Positions 1 to 7,558 of a stretch of DNA of 64,000 bases are shown here, one piece after another. The DNA comes from an uncultured Granulosicoccaceae bacterium (lineage in GTDB: Bacteria > Pseudomonadota > Gammaproteobacteria > Granulosicoccales > Granulosicoccaceae), in NCBI GenBank assembly GCA_937927895.1, contig CALGKA010000058.1, forward strand, positions 32,151-96,150. Direction: 5' to 3'. Position 1 is the first letter of the stretch. Every line of letters begins with the position of its first letter. The notes below the pieces were generated by a model, which was not told the origin of the DNA, ran no database searches, and was given only the letters and a program-made list of their open reading frames with translations. The position numbers and the translations under genes are program-made.

Positions 1-124
1 CGTGAACTTTTCGGTCGTCGTCGGGCATATCCATCATGCCAAGTTTTGGTGCCAAGCGAACCATGATAGGAATCACGGCGAGGCTGATCATAGTGGCAGC
101 GGCTATTAAAAAGAGATAATTCAT
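1..124 (-). CDS. Partial glycosyltransferase family 4 (WecA/MraY-like), N-terminus only
   Basis: The first 41 codons of a minus-strand gene are visible before the window edge. They begin with a hydrophobic segment and continue MVRLAPKLGMMDMPDDDRKVH, resembling the first membrane helix and the start of the conserved L-G-hydrophobic-D-x-P...RKVH segment of WecA/Rfe and related polyprenyl-phosphate N-acetylhexosamine-1-phosphate transferases. These inner-membrane enzymes attach the first sugar phosphate to undecaprenyl phosphate for O-antigen, enterobacterial common antigen or exopolysaccharide. The family is recognised from the N-terminus only; the catalytic loops lie outside the window, so the substrate cannot be judged. 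Confidence 0.72.
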   Translation of the reverse strand, partial: MNYLFLIAAATMISLAVIPIMVRLAPKLGMMDMPDDDRKVH

Positions 125-317
125 AGGGCAAAGATGGCAGTGCTGGTTTGCGTGTCCAGTTCTTGTTCTGTGGTCATAAAAAATACTTCCCAGTTTTGGT
201 GCTGCTCGCCCTTAGGGTGAAAACTACCCTACGGGTAAATTAAACAAAGGAAGAATGTGATGAGTTTAGCACTGGATGCTAATATCGTCTTGCCTTTATG
301 CTTCTTGTGTCGTTAAG

Positions 318-345
318 CCCAGCGAGCGATTATTCGCTCGCTGGG
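318..345. terminator. Perfect 11-bp hairpin overlapping the stop codon of the pilin accessory gene
   Basis: CCCAGCGAGCG (318-328), a 6-nt loop and CGCTCGCTGGG (335-345) form a perfect inverted repeat. It contains the last codons and TAA stop (330-332) of the minus-strand gene. Neither side has a strong T-run, so it may be a weak or Rho-assisted terminator or a 3'-end stabilising stem. Confidence 0.5.
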
Positions 346-1097
346 GTCTTAGTGATTTTTATCCATTCAAACGTATTGGCATCAAACTCGATAGTGCCGC
401 CCTGATATCTGGCTTTTATTGGGTAGATTTCGGCCTGGTTTTCGTGGGAGTCGTCCTTGATTGTTGCTTTTCCGGGACTACTGGCTGTCATTTCAATGGT
501 TGTGCCATTTTGCTGTGCGTCGATCCGGAATTTCGCAATTTCTGACTGCGCTTGTTGGATTGGCTGGTAGCGGTCACTTCTTTCACGTAATTCAGGCATG
601 CCGTTCATTACATCTGCTAAATATTGACCCCAGTCATTTCCGGTGAAAGCTTCAGCATGAATTATCACGGGTAAGCGATTGCCGAATTCTTTCAGTGACT
701 TGGGCTCAATGTTATTTTCTTTCAAATCTGCTGAAGCGGTTTTAAACTCTGATAGCGACAGCGTTTCAAAGCGGTTTTCAGCAAAAACAATTGCAGCAGG
801 GCGCTGTTGGTAGGCGGCGTACACGCCATAACTCAACGCAGCAATTTGCACGGCAGCGATCGCCGCCATATCGAACTTAATGTTCTTTTTCCAGGTTCGG
901 TAAAAACACAGGGTTAGAGCCGGGCCAAGCACCAAATCAATGGGTGCGATGATTTTAAGCCCTTGCCAGCCTCCGTCCATTGTGAACAGATCACCTGGGT
1001 ACCAGACTTTCATCATAAGAAAAGCGAGAACCAAGAAAATTAGCAGGCTAATTCCAAAGTGTATAAGGAAAGCCCATTTAAGAGAGGGCAGTTTCAT
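330..1097 (-). CDS. TfpX/TfpZ-like type IV pilin accessory protein
   Basis: 255 aa. The N-terminus is a hydrophobic helix (about residues 10-30) followed by a KVWYPGDLF segment, then a second helical stretch containing DLVLGPALTL (about 53-62), a basic patch, and a third helix containing AALSYGVYAAYQQRP. This order, and the following VVF(A)ENRFE-like strand, is characteristic of the TfpX/TfpZ (FimB-like) pilin accessory family, inner-membrane proteins that help assembly of particular type IV pilin alleles. The rest is a periplasmic or soluble domain. Normally such genes lie next to pilA; here no pilin is visible, although the pilin locus could lie outside the window. The only other pilus-type gene here is a PilB/GspE ATPase 44 kb away. 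Family call firm, role inferred. Confidence 0.75.
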   Translation of the reverse strand: MKLPSLKWAFLIHFGISLLIFLVLAFLMMKVWYPGDLFTMDGGWQGLKIIAPIDLVLGPALTLCFYRTWKKNIKFDMAAIAAVQIAALSYGVYAAYQQRPAAIVFAENRFETLSLSEFKTASADLKENNIEPKSLKEFGNRLPVIIHAEAFTGNDWGQYLADVMNGMPELRERSDRYQPIQQAQSEIAKFRIDAQQNGTTIEMTASSPGKATIKDDSHENQAEIYPIKARYQGGTIEFDANTFEWIKITKTPASE

Positions 1098-1199
1098 GCT
1101 TGTTCACCATTTTATGAAGTATTAACAAGCGGTGAATATTGCAAAATCCCTTCCATTGGAATGGATGCAGCTCTCAAATTAGGTTATCTAGAATACGAG

Positions 1200-2108
1200 C
1201 TAAAGGATAAGCATTTCTAGCAGCGCTTTTTGTGCGTGTAATCGATTCCCAGCTTCTTGCCAGACCACACTCTGTGCACCGTCTATAACGTCTGCTGTAA
1301 CTTCCTCACCCCGATGTGCGGGTAGGCAGTGCATAAAGATGGCGTCTTTAGACGCGATTTTCATAAGATCCTGGTTAACCTGATACGGTGCTAGTAATTT
1401 ATGCAGCGTGTCGGTATCGCTTTCTTGCCCCATACTGGCCCATACATCAGTGACAATGACATCTGATCCTTCGCATGCGGCGTTGGCGTCGGTGGTGACC
1501 TCAACGTGGTCTGCGCATTTTTGTAAGAATGTATTGTCAGGTTTTAGTTCATCCGGGCAGGCAATTTTTAATTTGAAGTCGAGTAACTTTGCTGTGTTGA
1601 TGTAGGAATTACACATATTGATGTTTCCAGCACCCAACCATGTGACAGTGGCACCTTTTATGTTGCCGCGAAGCTCAAAGAAAGTTTGCATGTCTGCCAG
1701 TAGCTGGCAAGGGTGCAGTAGATCAGACAAACCATTAATAACAGGGATCGCAGAAACAGCCGCAAACTGTTCAATGGTTGAGTGTTTATGAGTTCTAAGC
1801 ATAGCGACATCAACCATTTCTGACAGTACACGAGATGTATCTTCAATGGGTTCGCCACGACCAAGCTGTGAGTCTTTCGGTGATAAATTGATCGCATGAC
1901 CGCCCAGTTGCACCATACCTGCTTCAAAGGAAGTGCGGGTGCGAGTGGAAGCCTTTTCAAAAATCATAGCCAGTGTGCGATTGCGTAGCGTGTCTCTTGT
2001 TTCACCGCTCTTCCAAGAGGCTTTTATGGCAATGGCATCTTCGATTAGTTTTACAAATTGTTCGGTTGATAGATCGTCTTCAGTAATAAAGTGGCGTGGT
2101 GTGGTCAT
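1200..2108 (-). CDS. argF: Ornithine carbamoyltransferase
   Basis: 302 aa, typical length for anabolic ArgF. It transfers the carbamoyl group from carbamoyl phosphate to ornithine to make citrulline, step six of arginine synthesis, in the cytoplasm. The carbamoyl-phosphate motif STRTRTSFE is at residues 54-62. HPCQLLAD (middle) and the ornithine-side motif HCLPAHRGEEV near residue 260 are intact. Its ATG overlaps the TGA of argD by 4 bp (ATGA), so the two genes are very probably translationally coupled in an argD-argF operon. Confidence 0.97.
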   Translation of the reverse strand: MTTPRHFITEDDLSTEQFVKLIEDAIAIKASWKSGETRDTLRNRTLAMIFEKASTRTRTSFEAGMVQLGGHAINLSPKDSQLGRGEPIEDTSRVLSEMVDVAMLRTHKHSTIEQFAAVSAIPVINGLSDLLHPCQLLADMQTFFELRGNIKGATVTWLGAGNINMCNSYINTAKLLDFKLKIACPDELKPDNTFLQKCADHVEVTTDANAACEGSDVIVTDVWASMGQESDTDTLHKLLAPYQVNQDLMKIASKDAIFMHCLPAHRGEEVTADVIDGAQSVVWQEAGNRLHAQKALLEMLIL

Positions 2109-3307
2109 GAATGGGCTGCCGCAGTAGAAGTTTCACAATGTTCGATGATCGAGTCTGAAACCCTTCTGGCGATGTCATCAACTTGGTTTTCATTGAGGTT
2201 GCAGGGTGGCAGAAGGCGTACAACATTGCCGGCTGTGACGTTAAAGATGACTTTGTTTTTTAGTCCCGTGTTAACTAAGCCGCTGCAATCTGTATCAAGT
2301 TCAACACCGATCATCATGCCTTGACCACGTATCTCTTTTACTTGTCCACGGTTGTGTAGAGCCTCAAGCAGTCGGCTCTTGAGTTGTTCACCAGTGGCAT
2401 GTGCATTGGCAGGTATGTTTTCAGTTTCCATGGTGTCGAGTACAGCCAATGCCACCCGACAAGCAAAAGGGTTGCCACCAAAGGTTGATCCGTGGTGACC
2501 AGGTTGAATCAGGCCTGCTGCTTGTCCGCGAGTTAAACAAGCGCCAATGGGAATGCCATTGCCAAGTGCTTTAGCGCTGGTTATTACATCAGGCATGACA
2601 CCTTGGCCAATGCTTGCATACCAGCTGCCCGTTCTACTGACACCTGTTTGAATTTCATCGCACATCATTAGCCAGTCATGTTGATCACATAGCTTTCTAA
2701 TGGCAGTGAGGTAACCTGGGTCTGGAACGACAATGCCACCTTCGCCCTGTATAGGTTCGACCAATACAGCCACGATGTTTGGGTTGTCAGCGACTTGCTC
2801 TATGGCTTCAATATTGTTGTACGGCAAGTATAAAAACTCGCTGACCAGCGGGTGGCACCCGGAGTGTACTTTGTCATTGCCTGATGCTGAAAGCGTAGCC
2901 ATGGTTCGGCCGTGAAAGCTGCCGTTAAATGTAATGACAACGGGTGCCGCAATTTTTTTCGCTTCTGCGTGAAGGCGTGAAATTTTAATTGCTGCTTCAT
3001 TGGCTTCGGCGCCTGAGTTGCCAAAGAAAACGGCCTCCATTCCCGTCAGTTCACAAAGTTTGCTGGCCAGGTTATCTTGATGGGTGATCGAAAATAAATT
3101 GGAGGTGTGTAGCAGTGTTTTTGCTTGTTCGTTGATCGCGTGAGTCACTGATGGGTGGCTATGCCCCAGGGCGCAGACGGCGATTCCGCCCAGTGCATCG
3201 ATATACTCGCTGCCTTCGTCATCCCATAATTTTAAGCCTTCGCCGCGGTCAAAAGACACTGGTAATCGTGCGTAAGCATTAATAAGTGATGATGGTTTAG
3301 TAGACAT
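2105..3307 (-). CDS. argD: Acetylornithine aminotransferase
   Basis: 400 aa class-III PLP aminotransferase. It converts N-acetylglutamate semialdehyde plus glutamate to N-acetylornithine and 2-oxoglutarate, and ArgD proteins often also act as succinyldiaminopimelate aminotransferase in lysine synthesis. Visible landmarks are NSGAEANEAAIK (PLP phosphate contact), FHGRTMATLSASG, the CDEIQTG aspartate motif, and SAKALGNGIPIGA with the Schiff-base lysine. It is first in the argD-argF pair and overlaps argF by 4 bp. The near-identical length to family members and complete motifs make the assignment firm; a dual lysine role is inference. Confidence 0.96.
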   Translation of the reverse strand: MSTKPSSLINAYARLPVSFDRGEGLKLWDDEGSEYIDALGGIAVCALGHSHPSVTHAINEQAKTLLHTSNLFSITHQDNLASKLCELTGMEAVFFGNSGAEANEAAIKISRLHAEAKKIAAPVVITFNGSFHGRTMATLSASGNDKVHSGCHPLVSEFLYLPYNNIEAIEQVADNPNIVAVLVEPIQGEGGIVVPDPGYLTAIRKLCDQHDWLMMCDEIQTGVSRTGSWYASIGQGVMPDVITSAKALGNGIPIGACLTRGQAAGLIQPGHHGSTFGGNPFACRVALAVLDTMETENIPANAHATGEQLKSRLLEALHNRGQVKEIRGQGMMIGVELDTDCSGLVNTGLKNKVIFNVTAGNVVRLLPPCNLNENQVDDIARRVSDSIIEHCETSTAAAHS

Positions 3308-3623
3308 CGTGGTCCTTAAATAGTGAAAGGTGTGCGCTTAAGGTTGTTGCCAATCCTTAGCACTTGGCAGATTTTTACGATATTGATTGATGGCGAGGTT
3401 AAAAGCCCAATGGTCTAGCCTATGAAAGTGTGAGGTATAAATCAAACCTGTTTACCGCCATGGTTGACTATCTGGGGCGTGTAGCGTGAACTTATGCTCA
3501 GTGAGCCTTGAAACCGTTGAAGAGTTACCCCATACATATGCGATAATATAACCATAGGAGCTAGTGGGTGGGTATGCCCGCTGGCCAATTTGACTTTAAC
3601 TATGACCTGAGAGAACAGTCGCA
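3308..3623. other. Divergent intergenic region argD/grxD
   Basis: 316 bp between the divergent argD and grxD starts. It must hold both promoters, but I could not pick a convincing -35/-10 pair or an ArgR box by eye. A 60-codon minus-strand frame inside it has no ribosome site or recognisable product and I do not call it. Confidence 0.6.
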
Positions 3624-3938
3624 ATGGACGTTAACGAGCGAATCAAAAGCCACATCGAATCTAATCCCGTTGTACTTTTTATGAAAGGCACACCGCAAAT
3701 GCCCATGTGCGGATTTTCAAGCCGTACATCAGAGGCACTTAAGCAAATCGGGCGTGAGTTTGCGTTTGTGAATGTTATCCAGGATTCTGAGATTCGGGAA
3801 TCGCTACCAGCGTATTCAGATTGGCCTACTTTTCCACAGCTTTACATTAATGGCGAGCTAGTCGGTGGCTGCGATATTGTTATGGAATTGAATGAGTCTG
3901 GTGAACTTAGTCGCATGATTGAGACCGCAGCAGCTTAA
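3624..3938 (+). CDS. grxD: Monothiol glutaredoxin, Grx4 family
   Basis: 104 aa, full length for Grx4/GrxD. The protein has the signature CGFS active site (MPMCGFSSR, about residues 28-36), the KGTPQMP loop, a WPTFPQLYINGELVGG segment with the cis-proline glutathione site, and GCDIVMEL. These glutaredoxins bind a [2Fe-2S] cluster with glutathione and BolA-type partners and deliver Fe-S clusters in the cytoplasm. It is monocistronic on the plus strand, followed by a structured repeat region. Confidence 0.96.
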   Translation: MDVNERIKSHIESNPVVLFMKGTPQMPMCGFSSRTSEALKQIGREFAFVNVIQDSEIRESLPAYSDWPTFPQLYINGELVGGCDIVMELNESGELSRMIETAAA

Positions 3939-4010
3939 GGCTTTTTTTGAGTGGGCGCTCAGCAGCCTTAGCCGGGCGCGCTCTGAATCACCATTCAGAG
4001 CTCTTGTAAC

Positions 4011-4113
4011 TGCTCGTCAGGAAGCCCGCCAGCGTAAGCGAGGGACTATATGCCGCAATGCACGTCTGGCCTGTGAGTCTGATAAAGAAAAGTAACGTTC
4101 GAATCGCATAGCG
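4011..4113. repeat. 103-bp direct repeat, copy 1
   Basis: Begins TGCTCGTCAGGAAGCCCGCC and ends at GAATCGCATAGCG. It matches 4195-4297 at a 184-bp offset with about three substitutions. It contains a small dyad around AGCGTAAGCG. Confidence 0.85.
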
Positions 4114-4130
4114 ATTTGCTTTTCACATAC

Positions 4131-4181
4131 CTCTCGTCAAGGAAACCCACAAGCATAAGCGTGGGACGTCTTGCCGTGATG
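4131..4181. repeat. Diverged partial copy of the repeat
   Basis: CTCTCGTCAAGGAAACCCAC... follows the first ~50 bases of the flanking 103-bp repeats with scattered changes. In this copy CCCAC (about 4145-4150) pairs perfectly with GTGGG (about 4160-4165) around AAGCATAAGC, so the dyad is kept while the bases differ. Confidence 0.7.
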
Positions 4182-4194
4182 TTTTTCTAGTCTC

Positions 4195-4297
4195 TGCTCG
4201 TCAGGAAGCCCGCCAGCGTAAGCGAGGGACTATATGCCGCGATGCAGGTCGGGCCTGTGAGTCTGATAAAGAAAAGTAACGTTCGAATCGCATAGCG
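4195..4297. repeat. 103-bp direct repeat, copy 2
   Basis: Near-identical to 4011-4113, with substitutions at the GCAATGCACGTCTGG segment (GCGATGCAGGTCGGG here). Together with the diverged middle copy it forms a three-unit array. Confidence 0.85.
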
Positions 4298-4540
4298 TTT
4301 TGCAGAGCGCTAAGTTATTTCAGATAGGTTTTGAAAAGAAAAACTTAGCTATGCCTGTTGTTTTGCATGACTCAAAGTTACTCATACAAAAACAATATAG
4401 AAAAGATTTCGGCTTGGTAGTGCAGAGATTGCGTTGCTTGATTTACACCTGGCAGATAAGTTGTTTGTGAACTCTGATTTCACAAAGTACTCACGTTAAT
4501 GAGCTGGACTGGGCTAGAGCATCTAGAACACTTAATCAAA

Positions 4541-5251
4541 CTAAGACCGATTCAGTTCTTCCCAGCTGTTTATCACTTTACAAAATAACTTAGCCGTCAT
4601 TTCTGTGTCGTAGACGGCAGAGTGGGCGTCAGCGGTGCTCCAGCCGAGGTCTGCGGTTTGGGCCGCGCGGGCTAGAACTGTTTGGCCGTAGGCTAAACCA
4701 CACAGGGTAACCGTGTCGAAGTTACTGAAGGGGTGGAACGGATTGCGTTTGATTCCGTTGCGCTCCACACAGGCGTTTATAAAACTTAGGTCGAAGAATG
4801 CATTGTGGCCAACAAGAATAGCGCGGGTGCAGCCGGCGGCTTTCACGGCTTGTCTTATGGGTGTAAAAATATGGCCTAGTGCATCGGTTTCTTTGCGTGC
4901 TGCGCGTAATGGATGGTAGGGGTCTATGCCGTTGACTTCCATTGATTTTGGATCCATGTTGGCGCCTTCAAATGGCACAACATGAGTGCTAACAACGGGT
5001 TCGGGTTGTAGGTTTCCGTGTTCATCTTGAGAGATAATCACAGCGGCAACTTCTAGTAGGGCATCGGTCTGGCAGTTGAAGCCGCCGGTTTCGACATCCA
5101 CCACTACTGGCAGAAAACCTCTGAACCTTGTATTAAGGGGTGTTTTTCCGCCCGCAACATAAGGGATTTTTTCGAGGGGCGTATTGCTTGGACTGCCGTC
5201 ACTAGTGCTATCACTTGTGCCATTGGTTGCCGTGTCGTGTATGTCAGTCAT
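4541..5251 (-). CDS. rnt: Ribonuclease T
   Basis: 236 aa DEDD-superfamily 3'-5' exoribonuclease that trims the CCA end of tRNA and the 3' ends of 5S and 23S rRNA. The core shows [14 protein letters not shown] (Exo I, D and E metal ligands) at about 46-59, [13 protein letters not shown] (Exo II) near 147-159 and [15 protein letters not shown] (Exo III, H and D) near 206-220. The N-terminal ~35 residues before the domain are low-complexity (T, S, D, G-rich) and longer than in E. coli RNase T, so the true start could lie slightly inside. Convergent with grxD. Confidence 0.93.
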   Translation of the reverse strand: MTDIHDTATNGTSDSTSDGSPSNTPLEKIPYVAGGKTPLNTRFRGFLPVVVDVETGGFNCQTDALLEVAAVIISQDEHGNLQPEPVVSTHVVPFEGANMDPKSMEVNGIDPYHPLRAARKETDALGHIFTPIRQAVKAAGCTRAILVGHNAFFDLSFINACVERNGIKRNPFHPFSNFDTVTLCGLAYGQTVLARAAQTADLGWSTADAHSAVYDTEMTAKLFCKVINSWEELNRS

Positions 5252-5475
5252 TCAAAAATACAAATTTATATGTGCGTGTGAACAAGCAGAGGCATAATGG
5301 TAACACCGTTGCTGCTTTGTATTGGCCTCAATTGCCGTTGCTGTGCAAAGCTTGAGCCTTGGCATGTTAACAGTTCTGTTGATTTGCTTGTACGCATCGT
5401 TTTCTTGTGCCGCCATAGCGGCTACTTTTTTAAGAGTTGGTTCAATGCATAGGTCGTTATTCCTGGGGTTAACAA

Positions 5476-6093
5476 ATGCATAGCATTTGGCAAACGCTGG
5501 CGATGTTCTTTAACATCGCGGTTTTTAAAAATCGTCCGCAAGATTTGTCAGCATCTATCCAAGTGCTTTATGTGGCGGTTGGTTTAGCATTGTTGCTTAG
5601 TGTGCTTCGATTCTCCATGGTGCCGGCCGAGTCTATTTCAATTTTACGTGTGCTGCTTGAGGTGCTGGTTCCGGGTGTGGTGTTATATTTTTTGCTCTAC
5701 TATTTCAAGCACACAAACCGGTTTGCTCAAACGTTTGCGGCCATTTGTGGCAGTGGTTCGATTATTTATGCGTTAGCACTGCCGTTCCTGCCTGCGTTCT
5801 ATGCCGCGGCAGCGGCGCGAGCGCCGGATCTTTCAGTTTATGCGATTATACTGCTTGATCTATGGTCTATAGCTGTGGTTGCATTCATATTAAGGCATGC
5901 GCTTGAAGTGGGATTGGCCACCAGTGTTACGTTGGCAATCGCATTGGGTTTAACGTCTTATATCGTGGTAGATACTGCAGCGCCTTTGAAAGCGGTTCAG
6001 CCTGTTGATCAACCATTGTCTTTTCAGTCACTGCCATTCCCTGCAACGTCTGTTGCCTCTGTGTCTACCAATAGTAGGTTGGTAAGACTGTAA
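5476..6093 (+). CDS. Hypothetical multi-pass inner-membrane protein
   Basis: 205 aa with about four to five predicted membrane helices: around residues 28-46, 58-76, 88-108, 122-140 and 146-165. The C-terminal ~40 residues are polar and proline/serine-rich. I do not recognise a named family with confidence; the overall pattern is a little like small Yip1-type membrane proteins. Its TAA stop shares a base with the ATG of mpl (TAATG), so the two are almost certainly co-translated. The context hints at an envelope or peptidoglycan-linked role, but that is inference. Confidence 0.75.
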   Translation: MHSIWQTLAMFFNIAVFKNRPQDLSASIQVLYVAVGLALLLSVLRFSMVPAESISILRVLLEVLVPGVVLYFLLYYFKHTNRFAQTFAAICGSGSIIYALALPFLPAFYAAAAARAPDLSVYAIILLDLWSIAVVAFILRHALEVGLATSVTLAIALGLTSYIVVDTAAPLKAVQPVDQPLSFQSLPFPATSVASVSTNSRLVRL

Positions 6094-7442
6094 TGCATAT
6101 TCATATATGCGGTATTTGCGGTACGTTTATGGGAGGGGTGGCACTGCTTGCTCGCTCTGCCGGGCATGAAGTTAGTGGCTCTGATCAAAATGTATATCCT
6201 CCTATGGATGCCCAGTTGCGCGACGCTGGCATTGAATTAATGGAAGGTTATAGTGCTGATAACGTAAGCAAAGTTCCAGACGTCGCAATCATTGGCAATG
6301 CACTCTCCAGAGGCAATCCAGAAGTTGAACATATCCTGTCAACGGGTATCCGATATACCTCTGGTGCGCAGTGGTTATGCGATGAATTTTTGCACGACAA
6401 ATGGGTATTGGCGGTGGCCGGGACCCATGGCAAAACGACCACTTCAAGTATGCTTGCATGGATCCTCCAATATGCGGGTCTTGAGCCGGGGTTTTTAATT
6501 GGCGGAGTGCCGAATAACTTTGAGCTTTCAGCGCGCCCCGGGGAGACACCTTTTTTTGTCGTTGAAGCAGATGAATACGACACCGCTTTTTTTGATAAGC
6601 GTTCTAAGTTCGTACACTACCGCCCTCGCACTGTAGTGCTAAACAACTTAGAGTTTGATCACGCAGATATCTTTGAAGATTTAGCTGCCATAAAAAAGCA
6701 GTTTCATCATTTTGTCAGAACCGTGCCCGGCGCAGGTTTAATTGTCGTCAACGCTGAAGATCAAAACCTACAAGAAGTACTGGATGCTGGCTGTTGGTCT
6801 GAACGCGAGACCTTTGCAGCGGCACCGGGGGCGAACTGGCACTTTATTGAAGCAACTTCTGACCAGCCTGCGCAGGTCATAAGCCCCGTGGGTGAATCGT
6901 ATATCCTGCCGGCAACGCTTATTGGTGCGCACAACCTTTCTAACGCAACTGCCGCTATTGCCGCAGCCCGGCACGCCGGTGTGCCTGTAGAGCATTGCGT
7001 GGCGGCACTGGCTGAATTTACCGGGGTGAAGCGTCGGCTGGAATTGCTCGATACGGTTGCAGGCGTTCAGGTCTTTGATGACTTTGCCCACCATCCGACT
7101 GAAATTGCTGCCACTCTGGCAGCACTTAGGCCCCAGGTTTCGGGGCGTTTAATTGCACTGTTGGATTTCAGGTCCAACAGTATGGTGAATGGCACGCATA
7201 TTGATGCAATCGCAGCCGCGTTGGCAGATGCTGATATATCGTTGCTCTACAATCGCCACCCCGAGCTTGATTTGAGTGATGTGGTGGCGGCAGTTTCAGG
7301 TGAGGAATACGGCAATATTAACGGCATTATCCAGCACTTGAGCGGCATGCTGGCAGCCGGTGATACGGTAGTTTGTATGTCAAATGGGTCATTTGAGGCT
7401 GTACATGGCCAAATATTGACTATGCTTAAGGACAGAAAGTAA
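6093..7442 (+). CDS. mpl: UDP-N-acetylmuramate:L-Ala-gamma-D-Glu-meso-DAP ligase
   Basis: 449 aa, standard for Mpl. This cytoplasmic Mur ligase family enzyme re-attaches the recycled murein tripeptide to UDP-MurNAc, bypassing MurC-E. The N-terminal MHIHICGICGTFMGGVALLA is the UDP-binding Rossmann loop. AGTHGKTTTSSMLAW (about 110-124) is the ATP P-loop, EADEYDTAFFDKRSKFVHYRP follows, and FDDFAHHPTEIAATL (about 328-342) is diagnostic of Mpl. Its start overlaps the upstream membrane-protein stop, indicating one transcript. Confidence 0.96.
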   Translation: MHIHICGICGTFMGGVALLARSAGHEVSGSDQNVYPPMDAQLRDAGIELMEGYSADNVSKVPDVAIIGNALSRGNPEVEHILSTGIRYTSGAQWLCDEFLHDKWVLAVAGTHGKTTTSSMLAWILQYAGLEPGFLIGGVPNNFELSARPGETPFFVVEADEYDTAFFDKRSKFVHYRPRTVVLNNLEFDHADIFEDLAAIKKQFHHFVRTVPGAGLIVVNAEDQNLQEVLDAGCWSERETFAAAPGANWHFIEATSDQPAQVISPVGESYILPATLIGAHNLSNATAAIAAARHAGVPVEHCVAALAEFTGVKRRLELLDTVAGVQVFDDFAHHPTEIAATLAALRPQVSGRLIALLDFRSNSMVNGTHIDAIAAALADADISLLYNRHPELDLSDVVAAVSGEEYGNINGIIQHLSGMLAAGDTVVCMSNGSFEAVHGQILTMLKDRK

Positions 7443-7558
7443 GTAAAAAGACGGCTAAATACCCTTTCGGCATGCAATTTGGCTTAAGTGTAAAGCTACT
7501 TTTGGACCGATAGGCAGGGCTGATCTCTTGCTAGATAAGAACAAAACGAAGAATTGAA

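Larger units (their letters stand above)
3939..4540. other. Intergenic region with structured repeats
   Basis: 602 bp without a credible gene between grxD and rnt, which converge here. It starts with an 8-bp hairpin (3981-3988 with 3993-4000, loop CACC). Then come two 103-bp direct repeats (4011-4113, 4195-4297) and, between them, a shorter diverged third copy of the first part. The remaining ~240 bp are AT-rich and I see nothing in them. Confidence 0.75.

Noticed and set aside
3442..3624. 60-codon minus-strand frame in the argD/grxD gap
   Set aside because: No ribosome site or recognisable protein, and it lies where the grxD promoter should be.
4011..4297. Repeat array considered as a CRISPR
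   Set aside because: Units are 103 bp, only three, with no short repeats separated by unique spacers and no cas genes.
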